Shown here: piece after piece, positions 11,573 to 22,399 of the stretch
Numbering within the stretch: the stretch's first letter is position 1
How the letters are laid out: the number at the start of each line of letters is the position of its first letter
Assembly (NCBI RefSeq): GCF_003265705.1
Contig: NW_020312817.1
Location: forward strand, 52,708,514 to 52,772,513
Length of the DNA stretch: 64,000 nt
From: Callorhinus ursinus
Taxonomy: Eukaryota; Chordata; Mammalia; Carnivora; Otariidae
Direction of reading: 5' to 3'
Made by a program: the position numbers and the translations under genes
Notes under the pieces: model-generated
The model's input: the letters and a program-made list of their open reading frames with translations, nothing else
Told to the model about the DNA's origin: nothing
Databases searched by the model: none

Positions 11573-12252
11573 AAGTTATGACATTCCAACCATATGTCTG
11601 GAGAAAGTGCATGGCCTCATTCTCTCTCTACCCACACCAGAAGCAGACACTGAGGGTCACACACCAGGCAGGATAACCCAGCAATGAATGGATCTGGAGG
11701 TCAGACAGATCCGAGTCTCTCATCCAAGTGGCTTAGCTCCATAAGGGGGGATATTAATATTTCACAGCATTGTTAGGAGGGCCCAGTGACCATAACGCAT
11801 GCAAAGCTGTTGCTGTCCAAGATGAGAGCCGCTAGACACGCAGGGCTATTTAAATTAATTCACTTCATTAAAATTTAGTTTCCAGGCCTCACCTGCCACA
11901 GTCAAATACTCAGCAGCTCCAGGTGGCCAGTGGCTACCCTATGGGACAGCATGGATATAGACTGTTTCCATCATCATAACAGTTCTGTGAGCACTGGAGA
12001 ACATTCCAGCCCCATTCCCCACGGAGCAAGAGCAAGAGGGCTCAGTTACCAGACACTGTGACCATCGCCACTCCTGGAGGATGTTGTAAGGTCCTACCGA
12101 AAGGAGCAGTGGAAGTCGGGTAGACCACGAAACCCATGGCTGTCTATGAGGCCCCCCGGGGTCAGAGCTGCAGAGAAGAAGCCCATACCCCATCCAACCC
12201 CCTCCTGCCCTTCCCTCAAAGCGGAGAGGTTTAGGACTTGGGGAATCCACTT

Positions 12253-12440
12253 TTTTTTTTAAGATTTTATTTATTTATTTGAGAGAGAGAGAGAGAGAGC
12301 ACATGAGAGGGAGGAGGGTCAGAGGGAGAAGCAGACTCCCTGCCGAGCAGGGAGCCCCATGCGGGACTCGATCCAGGGACTTCAGGATCATGACCTGAGC
12401 CGAAGGCAGTCGCTTAACCAACTGAGCCACCCAGGCGCCC
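12253..12440 (-). mobile_element. Can-SINE, antisense
   Basis: Full-length antisense element: poly-T, AAGATTTTATTTATTTATTT, a (GA)n stretch, then ...CTGAGCCACCCAGGCGCCCC. A 16 bp target-site duplication with one mismatch flanks it (12237-12252 and 12441-12456). Confidence 0.93.
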
Positions 12441-12744
12441 CTTGGTGAATCCACTTCTTAAGAGGCCAACAGTGGGTAAGCCCAGTACAGGTGTCCTTGT
12501 GCTCAGTTTCTCCATTCCTACCAGAGCCCTATGGAATTTCTCTATGTTAAAGGCAGGTTTGTGTAAATATATTTCTAAAACCATAGTCCTGGGTCCTTAA
12601 TTCAGTCCTTGACCCTCATAGTGAAGACCATATCTTGGGACCTGTGCCAAAAGACTTGGCTGAAAGAGGACTGGCCTCCTGCCAGAGAACACATCATTGT
12701 TTATAAAGACAACGTCTCTTAAGAGCCTTAAAAATGCTCCCATC

Positions 12745-12965
12745 CTTTTATTTACATTTTTAACACACAGCGCTTGGGTCAGACACTAAGATATTCACGG
12801 CAGTTCTCATAACAACTCTGTGAAGTAAGTTTTGTTATCATTTTAAAGATGCAGAATCAGTGGCACAGAGAGGTTAAGGAATTTGCTGAGGCTCACACAG
12901 GCATGAAGCAAGGAATGAGATTTGAACCCATGACAGTTTGGCTCTAAAGTCTGTACCCTATTGTG
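12745..12965 (-). repeat. MIR SINE, antisense
   Basis: Antisense MIR wording: 'ctcataacaactctgtgaag', 'ttttaaagatgcagaatcag', 'cacagagaggttaaggaatt', 'gaatgagatttgaaccc' and 'ctaaagtctgtaccctattg'. Confidence 0.75.
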
Positions 12966-12971
12966 CCCTCT

Positions 12972-13219
12972 TGTGGGACCCTATCCTGAGGAAATAATCT
13001 CAAATGCAAACAAAGCTGTGTACATTAAGGTAACTACCCGACAGTATTTATGATATCAAAATTGGATCCAGCCTAAATGGGAGGCTGGTGAAGCATGCTG
13101 CGCACACGTATTACTCTGCAGCAGTTTAAATGCCTGGCGGTTTTCTAATGACATAGCAACATGGTGAGGAGATGTGAGATGATATATTGATGCAAAATTG
13201 TAAAAAAAAAAAAAAAAAA
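12972..13219 (+). repeat. Old LINE-1 (L1M-type) 3' fragment
   Basis: The + strand reads as the end of L1 ORF2 and the start of its 3' UTR: 'tcctgaggaaataatctc', 'tatttatgatatcaaaattg' and 'gatgatatattgatgcaaaa', then an A-tract at 13201-13219. It lies next to the MIR in TGFA intron 3. Confidence 0.65.
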
Positions 13220-14149
13220 CTAGATAGAAATAGTTTAAAGAGAAACATGTCCGTTTGCCATTTGGGGAGGTGGGGTTGGCAACAGTGTGAGCTTTTTTTT
13301 TCCTTTCTGCTTTATTATAATTTATGTACTTTCCTATTTGCTTAGAAACTTTCCTTTTCCAGTTGAAGTTTTTTAAGAAAAAAATGTTTAAGAGCATGGC
13401 CCTATATGCATTATCCTATTTCTTGAAAATTGGAAAAGGGCCCCATGAACCAGGTGAAACAGGGACTTCCGGAGAAAATGGAGCAAGTCTGCGGGACTGG
13501 AAGGCTTGCAAGCCCTTGGCAAAGCGGTGAGAAAGGCACAGTGTGAATAATTTCATCCTGTTCAAAAGGAGAGGCCTACAGCCACAGTTTGCGCCTATGA
13601 AAAGCACCAGAGCAATGACAGAGTAACAGAAATGGAAGGGCCTCAGGGACCCAGCTGGCTGGGGCACAGTGCCTTTATTTCCAGCTCCTGTTGCGGCCCA
13701 GCCAGCCTCCTTCTCCCTTCTGTGCTGGGCTCTTTCTTCCTGGTGCGCTGCTTTCTTTTTGGTTTTTATTTGGGAGAAGTAGCTTGAATGGGACTCCAGA
13801 GCCTCATTTCAGAATTGTGAAGACAAAACAGCATGCCAGGATCTTTGTGTTTGGTAAAACCCACTGCAGACAGATGAAATTGGTCAAATGATGTACGAAA
13901 ATGTTCAGTCTTCACACATTTTCCATTCCCCCTTGTGATAAAACAACTCCGATTCTGTTCAGATTCCTTTCTGAAACAGGGTTGTAACATCTCCCGTTTC
14001 TCCTGCGCCTGAATTGGGGGGCCCGTTTTATAGCTACCACCCTGAGGAAATGCCTGGAGGGAGGGAGGGAGGGGGAGAAGGAATGAGAAAGGGAAGTGGA
14101 GGTTTTGAATTGCTGGTTCTTGAGTTTGTGTAAACGATGGGTCTCCCTC

Positions 14150-14290
14150 CGTGGTTCTCAGGCCTGGATGCACATGAGAATCACCTGGGTGCCCAGTGCA
14201 ATTGGATGAGCATCTCTGGGGGTGTGGCCTTGGCCCTGGCATTTTCCACATCTTCCCAGGTGATTCCACTATGCAGTCAGGTGGGAACCA
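14150..14290. repeat. hAT-Charlie (MER5-like) fragment
   Basis: Starts 'gtggttctcaggcctgg', contains 'cacatgagaatcacctggg' and 'ctctgggggtgtggcc', and ends near 'caggtgattccactatgc'. This is the standard order of MER5-type elements. Confidence 0.6.
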
Positions 14291-14446
14291 GGGCCTACCT
14301 GAGGTAAAGGGAAGGACAGCAGCTGAGTCAAGCCTGATTCATTTGCAACCAGGTGAGGTGACTCTTCCCCTCCTTAGGTGATTTGTACCTAATATAATCG
14401 GCATAATGAAGTCTAATATCAGTAGAAGCTTGGGAAGGTTTTTTTT

Positions 14447-14472
14447 TGTGTTTTGTTTTGTTTTGTTTTTAA
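14447..14472. repeat. (GTTTT)n-like simple repeat
   Basis: A short T-rich stretch made of GTTTT units within TGFA intron 3. Confidence 0.8.
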
Positions 14473-14604
14473 AGAAAAGCTATATCACCAAACCTTTTCT
14501 TTTTCCCCACCTCATAAAAAAGCAACTGGGAAGCATCCCCACTATTACAAATGATCTGGGAGGAGAAAGGACCTCCCTCTACCCTAAGGCCAAAAAGTCT
14601 AAAT

Positions 14605-14940
14605 TGTGGCTCTCAACTGTGGCTGCCAGGTGGAATCGTCTGGGAGCTTTAAAAACACTCATGACAGGCCTTCCTCCCAGAAATATTCATGTAGCTCGTC
14701 TAGGGTGTGGCCTAGACCTCAGGATTCATTCAAGCTCCCCAGGCAATTCCAGTGGGCAGCCAAAGTGGATGTCACTAGTAAAACCTTCATGGTGGCTCTC
14801 AACTCTGGCTTCATCAGAATTCCTTTTGGCCTTTTCTTCAAAACACCCATTTTCAGAGAGATTTTGACCTTGGGTAAAGCCCAAGGATCGGGTATTCTGC
14901 CTCCCACCTGCAGTTAAGCTGCTTGGGGCAAAGATCCACT
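14605..14940. repeat. Two adjacent hAT-Charlie (MER5-like) fragments
   Basis: A first copy runs about 14605-14760 ('ggctctcaactgtggctgcc' ... 'agctccccaggcaattccag'). A second, partial copy starts at about 14792 ('ggctctcaactctggcttca') and fades near 14940. Repeated 'tggctctcaact' starts 186 bp apart suggest two insertions rather than one. Confidence 0.5.
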
Positions 14941-17545
14941 CTTCTCAGAGCTCACCTAAGCCATGACCTGGAGTCTCGTCTATTAGGCAGTAACCATGTG
15001 CCTCACTGGGCAAGTTTGTGTTCACAAGTACGCTGGGCTCCCTAATTCAGGGAGCCTGAGATGTACTTACAGCTGTGACACTGGGTGACAGAGACATTCT
15101 TGTTGACATGAAGACTTTCCCAAGGGGCTAGGACCCCTGCCAGGGGCAGTTTTGAGGCCAAGCTGGTTGTGAAGGGCCCAGCACACAAACAGGGAATGTT
15201 CCTCTGGAAGGAAGAATATGGAAAGTCAGCAGAAGGTGACCCAGCTCAGAAGATTAGCCTTCTTAGTGAGTTAAGACGGCATTGTTTAGGGGGAACTTTG
15301 GCAACTTGGCACACCCCCAGCAAGGACACCTCTTTACGGGGCAGTGAGCAATCCATCTTTGTTCTTGCAGTGAGTTTTGTGAGCTTGCCATGAAATCACT
15401 ACCCCAGAGTGTCTTCCACACCAGTCTGCATTACCGTAGAAAGGTAGCCTTCCTGGTTGAGATGGTTAATTTTTAAACCCAGGAGCCCCCCGGCCCCCAT
15501 TTCCTCATCTATAAAGAAGGTAAGTAGCAGCCCTGACCTCACATGCATTTGTGATTGTTGGGAACAAAAGAGATTGATTCATATAGGAATTTGACAATAA
15601 AGGGTATGTGTTATAATTAGCGCTTGGATGCCACTCTTTTTTTAAATGGGATTTCTTGGAGTCCCCGGCGTTAATGGGTTAATCCATAAGGTTCACAGAA
15701 CCAAGTGGTTAGGGAGGCGTTAGAACCTTTCTCTCCCAGGGCCTGCAGGTCCGAGTAGGAACGTTTCAGAAATGGGAGCGCTTACCCTTCTGCAGCCTGG
15801 ACTTTTCACAGATGGGCACACAGACCCTCACTGCGCTGCCTGAGGAGGAAGCAGCACGGACACTGGGCTATGCAAGAACCCAGACTCTGGGCTGAGCAGA
15901 CCTGAGTGTGAATTTCTCTCTCTTCCCTAGCAGGGTGGCACAGGCAAATGACTTGACTTTTCTGTGCAAGGATTAAAAGGCAAAACGTATGTCAAATGTA
16001 CAGTAACCCGTAACAGAAAAGCAAGGGCCTGAATGCAAACTGAAAAATACCTTTAAGTAACGTATTGTTATAACAAGTGGACTCTGGGATAAAGAGCCTC
16101 AGTGAAAGGCCTCCACTACGCAGTGCTAAAGACAAGCTCGTATGCTCTGCTATCCCAGGGTGAAGCCTTAAGCAGCAATTTTTGCAACATCTCCTGTTTG
16201 GCATAAATCTTTAAACCATACTGTACCTGTTCCTTGAACATTAAAATGATTAAATTTTTGTTAACATTAAGCAAAACCTATGCTCCAGAAAAATACACCG
16301 TGTTTATCCTGTGGCCCTAAGTCTCCCTCTGGCATCTGGGGTCTGAAAGCCCAGGAGCACAGGTTTAAGGGAACCACAAATGTAATAGAAGGCAAGCAGG
16401 ACCCTTAATCCCCTTTTCTTTCTCCTTGTTCTTCAAAGGCCTTTTAATCTAAACGTGAAGGTGGCAGACTGGCTATTTCATCAAAAGGTAGAGCTCTTAA
16501 AAAAAAAAAAAAAAAGTTTAGCTATCATTGCCATGTCTTGGGAAAAAAACAAAAACTTTAAATCCAGTGTGTGATGTTTGGTGCAGGGCTGCTCTTGGGG
16601 AAGTCCCTGTGGGAAAGAAGCTTCCCCACCTGAGAAGACAGTGGTGATCAAACATTTTCTTTACAATAACAAAGTCATCTGGACAATGGGACCTGTGCAT
16701 AAGCAAAGTATCTTCTGTTGAGCAGACTCATATGCTTGGAGGGGCGGGGGGCAGGAAATGGCTGCAGCAGAAAATGACCATCCCTTCCTTATGGCTGGAA
16801 CCAGTCCTAAGGATCATCCTACAAGAACCACTTGGGTGGCCCCAGGAAGGGGGTGCTGAGCAGCATCAGCCTTCCGCATACAGGAGGAGGCTGTTACTAA
16901 AGTGAAAGAGCCTTTGGATATTAGTAATACCAGTAATATCACCTTGGTATAGGTAGTGACCGTTACAGGCCACAGGGCATGTTCAAGGGCATGACCTCTC
17001 TCGTGCCCTTGCTGATCCTCCAGTGGAACGAGACCAGGTGTTGGAAGTGAGAAGCAGGTTGGTGGCTTCCCAGGTCCTGCGTTTACCAGATGGTGGCACT
17101 GGCCCCAACTTCAGTACTAACCCTGTGCGCTGCCCCCCCGCCCCAGTAAATGCTCGCAGGGCTAATTAAATTTGATGAAAACGATAAAAAAGCAAACCAC
17201 AGCCCGGGTCTGGTTTAGTGTGTTTTCTTTCTCTTATCATCAAATTCTGAATATATACACTTAGTTTAAAAATAACCTGGGTTTTATGAACTGCCAAAAT
17301 GAACTTGGTGTCCTAAACACACTTGCTGCCTTCTTTATCCCCAGCCTCTGACATGGTAGCAATAACAGTGAAGTGCTTCCTCACACGAGCAAGCTGATCA
17401 GTGGCCCCTCATTCTCCAAGCAAGAGGTACCCATGTGGGGAAGTAGGAGCGAGTTTGCAGACACCTTTGCCTCCAGTCGCGAAGGCTGGAGGGGCCCCTT
17501 GGGGCTCTTCCTAGGGCTTTGGGTCCCTCTGGCCCAGCCTTCTCT

Positions 17546-17565
17546 GGGGGGGTGGGGGGTGGGGG
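17546..17565 (+). promoter_or_regulatory. G-tract upstream of TGFA exon 4 (possible G-quadruplex)
   Basis: Three long G runs (7, 6 and 5 Gs) separated by single Ts lie 48 bases before the exon 4 acceptor AG. The composition allows a G-quadruplex in the pre-mRNA, the first run being long enough to give two G-triplets. No function is shown by sequence alone. Confidence 0.55.
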
Positions 17566-17613
17566 AACGAGAGCTCTGTCAGAAGAGCGTGCTGACCTTC
17601 CTCTCTTCCGCAG

Positions 17614-17763
17614 CTGCCATTCTGGGTACGTGGGCGCGCGCTGTGAGCATGCCGACCTCCTGGCCGTGGTGGCCGCCAGCCAGAAGAAGCAGGCCATCAC
17701 CGCCCTGGTGGTGGTCTCCATTGTGGCCCTGGCTGTCCTCATCATCGCGTGTGTGCTGATACA
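17614..17763 (+). CDS. TGFA: TGFA exon 4: EGF C-terminal part, shedding site and membrane span
   Basis: This exon encodes precursor residues 72 (last base) to 122 (first two bases). It completes the EGF-like fold with C73 and C82 (C-x1-C-x8-C). It keeps the receptor-contact residues Arg81 and Leu87 (mature Arg42 and Leu48) in VGARCEHADLLA and the C-terminal shedding site LLA/VV, which ADAM17 cuts in the family. After the short stalk AASQKKQ comes a single hydrophobic helix of about 23 residues (AITALVVVSIVALAVLIIAC and VLI). The acceptor is CCGCAG|C with a polypyrimidine tract and a CTGAC branch-point candidate; the donor is CA|GTAAGT at 17764. Length 150 bp, phases 2 to 2. The Ala in LIIAC replaces the Thr I recall in human. 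Confidence 0.97.
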
Positions 17764-20395
17764 GTAAGTATTTGCCGCCACCCCTAATGTCAGGTCCCCC
17801 TCACCGGGCCATCTGCAGCATGCCCAGATGACAGGGGCCCCTCGGCGTGGCTTATTGCTGTGGTGTCTGATTGGTGTCAGCGAAGCCGAGAGGAACTTCA
17901 GTAACGGCCACACTGTGTCAAGGGCACGCATCCTGGGAGGGTCCCCAACGGTGGGTCTGCGCACTGCTGGAAGCGAGTGGAGAAGCAAAGGTGCATGCTC
18001 CTTCCCCACTATTGGGGTTGGAGCCTTCAGAGTTATGATGGGAACGTGCAGGCATTCCAGAGAGCTAGAAATGGCTCCCAGCTTCCTTTGGCAAGTGACA
18101 GAGGTGCTTCCTTTCTGCCGAAGGCACGTTGCAAATCCCAAAGCCACATCAGAGGTTTCGGTTGCCATTTGGACAGGCTAGGCTGATGGCAGCCCTTCCT
18201 CTTTCTCCACTTCTCTGCCCCTCCTGCATCTTCCAAAACCCATCTTGCATGTTCCAGAAAGCCTTCCTGAGCCCTAGACCAACAGAGACCCTTTTCTTGG
18301 ACTTACTTGCTTGCCCATATCTGGACTGCTCCATGGAGGGAGACTCCTTAGTGCTGTGTTCACAGCATCTGGCCAGATGTAGTCCCTGGAAATATCTAGA
18401 GACATCTAATTCACAGAGCAAGGCCTCTGAGAATTTATACCTAATTGGCTATGCATAAGGAATTCACAGAAGAGCTAAAGGCTCCCAGTCGGCTCAGTGT
18501 AGATTAACTCATGATAGAGACGGTAGTGGATGGGCCATCCCGGCAAAGGCCGGAGGAAGCAGCTATGTGTTAATGAAGGAAGCCAGACTGTAGCCCTCTG
18601 AGGATGTGTGGAGTTTGGACAGGTAATTATGAGTCTCTGTCCTGTTTTGTTTATTGGTTTGTTGCTGTTGGGGCAACATACCCGCCTCTGGTTCTGGCAA
18701 CAAATGGATGCCCCGTAGAGCCCCACCCTGCTCATGGTGGCCCTAATTTCAGTCCCTGTGGACCAAGCCAGCCTTACGTGGTGCGGGATGAGGTTGAACT
18801 GAGCCGGCCTTTCCTTCCTCTTCAAGCAGTATGTGTCCCCCTGCCACCTGTCTTGGGAAAGGTAGTGGACAAGCAGTCCTGGTTCGGGCTGGAACATAGC
18901 CCGGGCTCTGCCGCACATGAGGGCGGTTCTCACGGTTGTCTAGCTGTGTGTGCTCACCCATCATGTCCGTAGTCCTCTATTTCTGTGGCCAGGAGGGTCC
19001 CAGAGCCTCAGAAACAAGAACTGCATGCCCCTCTGAGCTTCTCCAGAGGGATTTAAAAGCAAATTTTGCCAGAATCTCTGGAGACAGGGATAGTCTAGGA
19101 TGCCTGGACGGCCTCTCTCTTTCCCAGGAAGGCAGCTGGTCCCACCTCCCCTCTGTCTTTTCCCAGCCGATCCTTCCTAGAGACCAAGTCCAGAATCCCT
19201 GAGCCAGAGACTAAGCCCTTATCCTAACCAGGCTGCTGGTTGCCTGCGCATGGGGCCCTCCTGAGTTGCAGAGTTGGTTGGGACCAGCTTATCCTATGCC
19301 AGAGGGTCCTGGAGGCCTTGGTCTCACTGCCCTGGAATGCTCCTTGCTAGGAAGTGACTGGAATAAGCCCACTGCTAGCCAACTGCAAAAGAGTAATCTC
19401 TGATAATGGATCTGGAATCAGACTGCTCTGGCCGCCCATGACAGAAGTATGTTATGCAGGAAGGTCTCAGGCTCCTTCTCAGCGCTGCGGCCCAAAGATT
19501 CGGGGGCCCTCGTAGCCTTCCCCGGACAGTGCCAAGAGAGGGGCTAGGGTAGGGATCATGCGATGCCACCAGGCATCAAGGGCGCAGCACAGCAACAGGC
19601 TTGTTTTCTCATTTGTGTCTGGGCCTGTGTCCACCCGGAGACCCTGCCCAGCCCCCGTGTGTGGATGCATGGATTAGGCACGTGTCGAGGTTAGAATGAG
19701 TAGAAACAAATTCCTCCGTGGTATCCCATGGGAGACAGCTCTAAATATCTACATAATCAATGTCTTCCTTAGTGCTTTCTTCTCTGCCCTTCTTTTGGGT
19801 TCCCTGGTTCTTTTCTCATGCAAACTCTGCACGCTGTTCATTCCCGCCCACAGAGGGAGGCAGAAGCACTCGTGACCCTGGCGCTCCAGGGCTCCAGGTG
19901 ACACGGGTTCCCCAAGAGGTTGGGTTTGCCACAGCTGGAGAATGGTAGTCCACGGAGAGATTCAAAGCCGTGGCGGTTCGTGACTCATTCTCTCGTTCTT
20001 CCCACGGTCCGTTCAGCCCATCCACGTTTCTTGCTTTGCTGCTGGCAAGACGTGAGGGATGCTTGCCCTCCCCAAGCCCTCACAGCCCTGCCAGCCGGCA
20101 GTGGCTGCTTTGTCCCAGCCCTGACCCACCTGCTGTGTTGTGGAGAAAGCAGCCAGGGAGGCGGCCAGGTTGCCCCGCAAGCCGGGAGCAGAGCTGTGCT
20201 CACAGAGCCAGTCCCTGAGGGGCCAGCTTTTGTTGCTGGCCAGCATCTGCCCCAAAAGCCACCGCTCTACAAGGCGCTCAGCCCCCTGCTGTGTGTGGCC
20301 GGCCCTCCGGAGGCCTCCACGGGAAGGCTGCCATAGAGGCCAGAGCTGCACCCCTGCCCCCAGGCTCCTGCCCAGCCCGTGTTCTCTGTCCACAG
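17764..20395 (+). other. TGFA: TGFA intron 4
   Basis: A 2.6 kb intron, GTAAGT to CCACAG. I recognise no SINE, LINE or hAT element, which is unusual for this window. The region is fairly GC-rich and therefore full of chance open frames, none with family resemblance or conserved splice structure. Confidence 0.9.
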
Positions 20396-20505
20396 CTGCT
20401 GCCAGGTCCGAAAACACTGTGAGTGGTGCCAGGCTCTGGTCTGCCGGCACGAGAAGCCCAGTGCCCTGCTGAAGGGAAGGACTGCGTGCTGCCACTCAGA
20501 AACAG
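20396..20505 (+). CDS. TGFA: TGFA exon 5: cysteine-rich cytoplasmic tail
   Basis: Encodes residues 122 (last base) to 159 (first base) of the precursor, the cytoplasmic tail HCCQVRKHCEWCQALVC followed by RHEKPSALLKGRTACCHSET. The clustered cysteines next to the membrane are, in the family, palmitoylated and involved in assembly of a kinase-containing complex. The tail directs basolateral sorting. The acceptor is GTCCACAG|C and the donor is ACAG|GTGAGG at 20506. The exon is 110 bp, phases 2 to 1. Relative to human as I remember it, Gln replaces Arg and Val replaces Ile within the CEWC..L.C segment; all cysteines are kept. Confidence 0.97.
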
Positions 20506-22391
20506 GTGAGGGGCCGCGGCGAGGAGGGGCCCCTTTCCCTTGGGAGACGCAGCTGGGTGGAGAAACCACCGCCTTCTCCAGGGCAGGGCAGACGTTCTTA
20601 GAGGGCGAAGCAAGAAGAGGGTGTTTACCCTCCCAAGTCAGGTTCATCCTAAGGTATGTTTTACTCAGAAGGAAGCACTTTTATCTTTACTGGTCTCTGT
20701 GACCTTTGACAAGTTGGTTGGCCTCTCTGAGCCTCTGTTTTCTTATTTGAAAAGATGTGCAAGTTGAATGAGGACTGATACAAAGGACCGAGTAGAGCGT
20801 ATCACAAACTGTAGACTTACAACTGATGTTCATTCTCTTTCCCTTGAGAAAGTCTCCTGCCCTTTCCCATCGGTGAAAGGAGGGATTTGGCCCACAGGTC
20901 TCGCAGGACTCTAGTCTTGGATCCTGTGATCTTTAAGCTTACCACTGTTTTGTGACTATTCTCACTGACATCCACGAAGAATACTGGGCATCTGGAAGTG
21001 GGACCAAACCCGCATCTCAGGAGTCCTCACCTGAGCATGACCAGCTTGGGGCTCACGGAGGCAAATGGCTCCTTTATCCAGACAAGCCCTAGAAAGCCAC
21101 ACATCAACAAGTTTTTCTGAACTGCTCTTGTGACCAGTAGAGCCCATCATAAGTTTGAAGTTCCTTTTCAGGGAAGTAGTAGAACAGGAGACAGTCACCA
21201 CAGGCTCATCCCCCAAGGGGGACCTCCTCTAGTTAATAGTTGGCATTCCAGAAGCTCACGCTTGTATGGAGAGGGTAGGAAGAAGGGCGGCGGGAAGCTG
21301 GAACTCCAACGTGTCCATTAAACCTCTTGGCGATCGGCCCCAGAAGGCGCTGAAGGCCCAGGAGCAGTGTATTCTTCAGGAGCCATAGTAATTGTGCAGA
21401 AGCAGCCCTCCTTAGTTAGGGGGCCCACAGCTCTTGAGGATGCTAATCCATTAATCCTTACAATGGCCTTAGGAGGGGGAGGATTAGTGAGTGATGCCGG
21501 TAAACTGAGTCTGCCAGAGGTCCACTTGGGTCCAACCATCAGTCCACGGGGGAATTAGGATGAGAGCCAGGGCCTCTGAAGGCCCCACTCCCCTCTCTCT
21601 TCCACTGCCTCAGAGGACCATCCACTGAGCTAATGAAGTTTTTATATTGTTGCTTGGAACCAATAGAAAAATAGTTTAAATCTTTTAAAGAAAATTTATA
21701 GTAGATTTTGTGCCATTTGTGTGCACCTCAGGAGAGTCATTTAAGGTAGAGGAAGTTTCTTATTAATGTTACTTCTCTGCCCACATTTGGGAGGACATTA
21801 GCTTTGAGCCTCCTGAGATGGCCCCTGAGGCTGAAGCCCGCTCCCTGAGATGATACGCACCTGTCCACCTCCAGAGGAGCCATGGGAGGGACCAGGACAG
21901 GAAGATGTCCAGGCTGCGCTGGACTCTAGAGCTGCCGGGAGCTAGGTCCTTGCTGCCTCCCGTGAGCCACAGAGGACACCTCAGAGCCCCACCCATTGAG
22001 AAACAGATAGGTCCATTCTTAGCTGGCCTGAGGGGGAAGCCATTCTGCCACCAGAGTCCTGGACCAGCCCACGAGCTGCCCGCCAAGCCATCCCTTCCAG
22101 GGGAACTGGCCGCAGGCTGGCCTGACTCTCCTCACAACACGGTGCATCCCCACTCTCTGCTGCTGTGCCTCACTTCACATTCAGTCAGCCTTGCCTTTGG
22201 CACCAGAAGCACAATTTCAGAAGCTGCTGCCCCTGAGGTTGAAACCAGAGGAATTTTGGAGTTGGGCCTCACTGCCCAAGAGAACCTGGTGACCTTGGCT
22301 GATGCATCTCCAAGTTTCTGTCCCAAGCTTGTTTTCCTAGCACGGCTGGGGGCTGGCCTGCAGCACTTAACTTGTTTCTCCTTCCTTCCAG
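20506..22391 (+). other. TGFA: TGFA intron 5
   Basis: A 1.9 kb intron, GTGAGG to CTTCCTTCCAG, with a branch-point candidate CTTAAC at about 22367-22372. I recognise no Can-SINE or L1 in it. No exon-like open frame of known family is seen. Confidence 0.88.
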
Positions 22392-22399
22392 TGGTCTGA
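22392..22399 (+). CDS. TGFA: TGFA exon 6 coding end (Val-Val-stop)
   Basis: The terminal exon contributes only 8 coding bases: TG completing Val159, GTC for Val160 and the stop codon TGA. The Val-Val end is a functional signal in the family. The terminal valine is needed for efficient export and surface delivery and is a PDZ-type ligand. The acceptor is TTCCTTCCAG|TG after a strong polypyrimidine tract. The joined reading frame of the four exons is open from residue 32 to 160, the length of the human precursor. Confidence 0.95.

Larger units (their letters stand above)
6640..17613 (+). other. TGFA: TGFA intron 3
   Basis: The intron is about 11.0 kb and separates EGF cysteine 4 (exon 3) from cysteine 5 (exon 4). 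It starts GTAAGT and ends CTTCCGCAG. A good branch-point candidate (CTGAC at 17592-17596) lies 18 bases before the acceptor AG. The intron contains hAT fragments, a MER20, two MIRs, an LTR-like block, an L2-like fragment, three Can-SINEs and an old L1 fragment, listed separately. I see nothing coding in it, and about 15.0-17.5 kb holds no repeat I could name. Confidence 0.9.

Noticed and set aside
17398..18168. A 256-codon minus-strand open frame, the longest in the window
   Set aside because: It runs across TGFA exon 4 in antisense and into both flanking introns. The region is GC-rich, so stops are rare; the translation has no recognisable domain and low-complexity traits. I treat it as a shadow of the real gene and of base composition.
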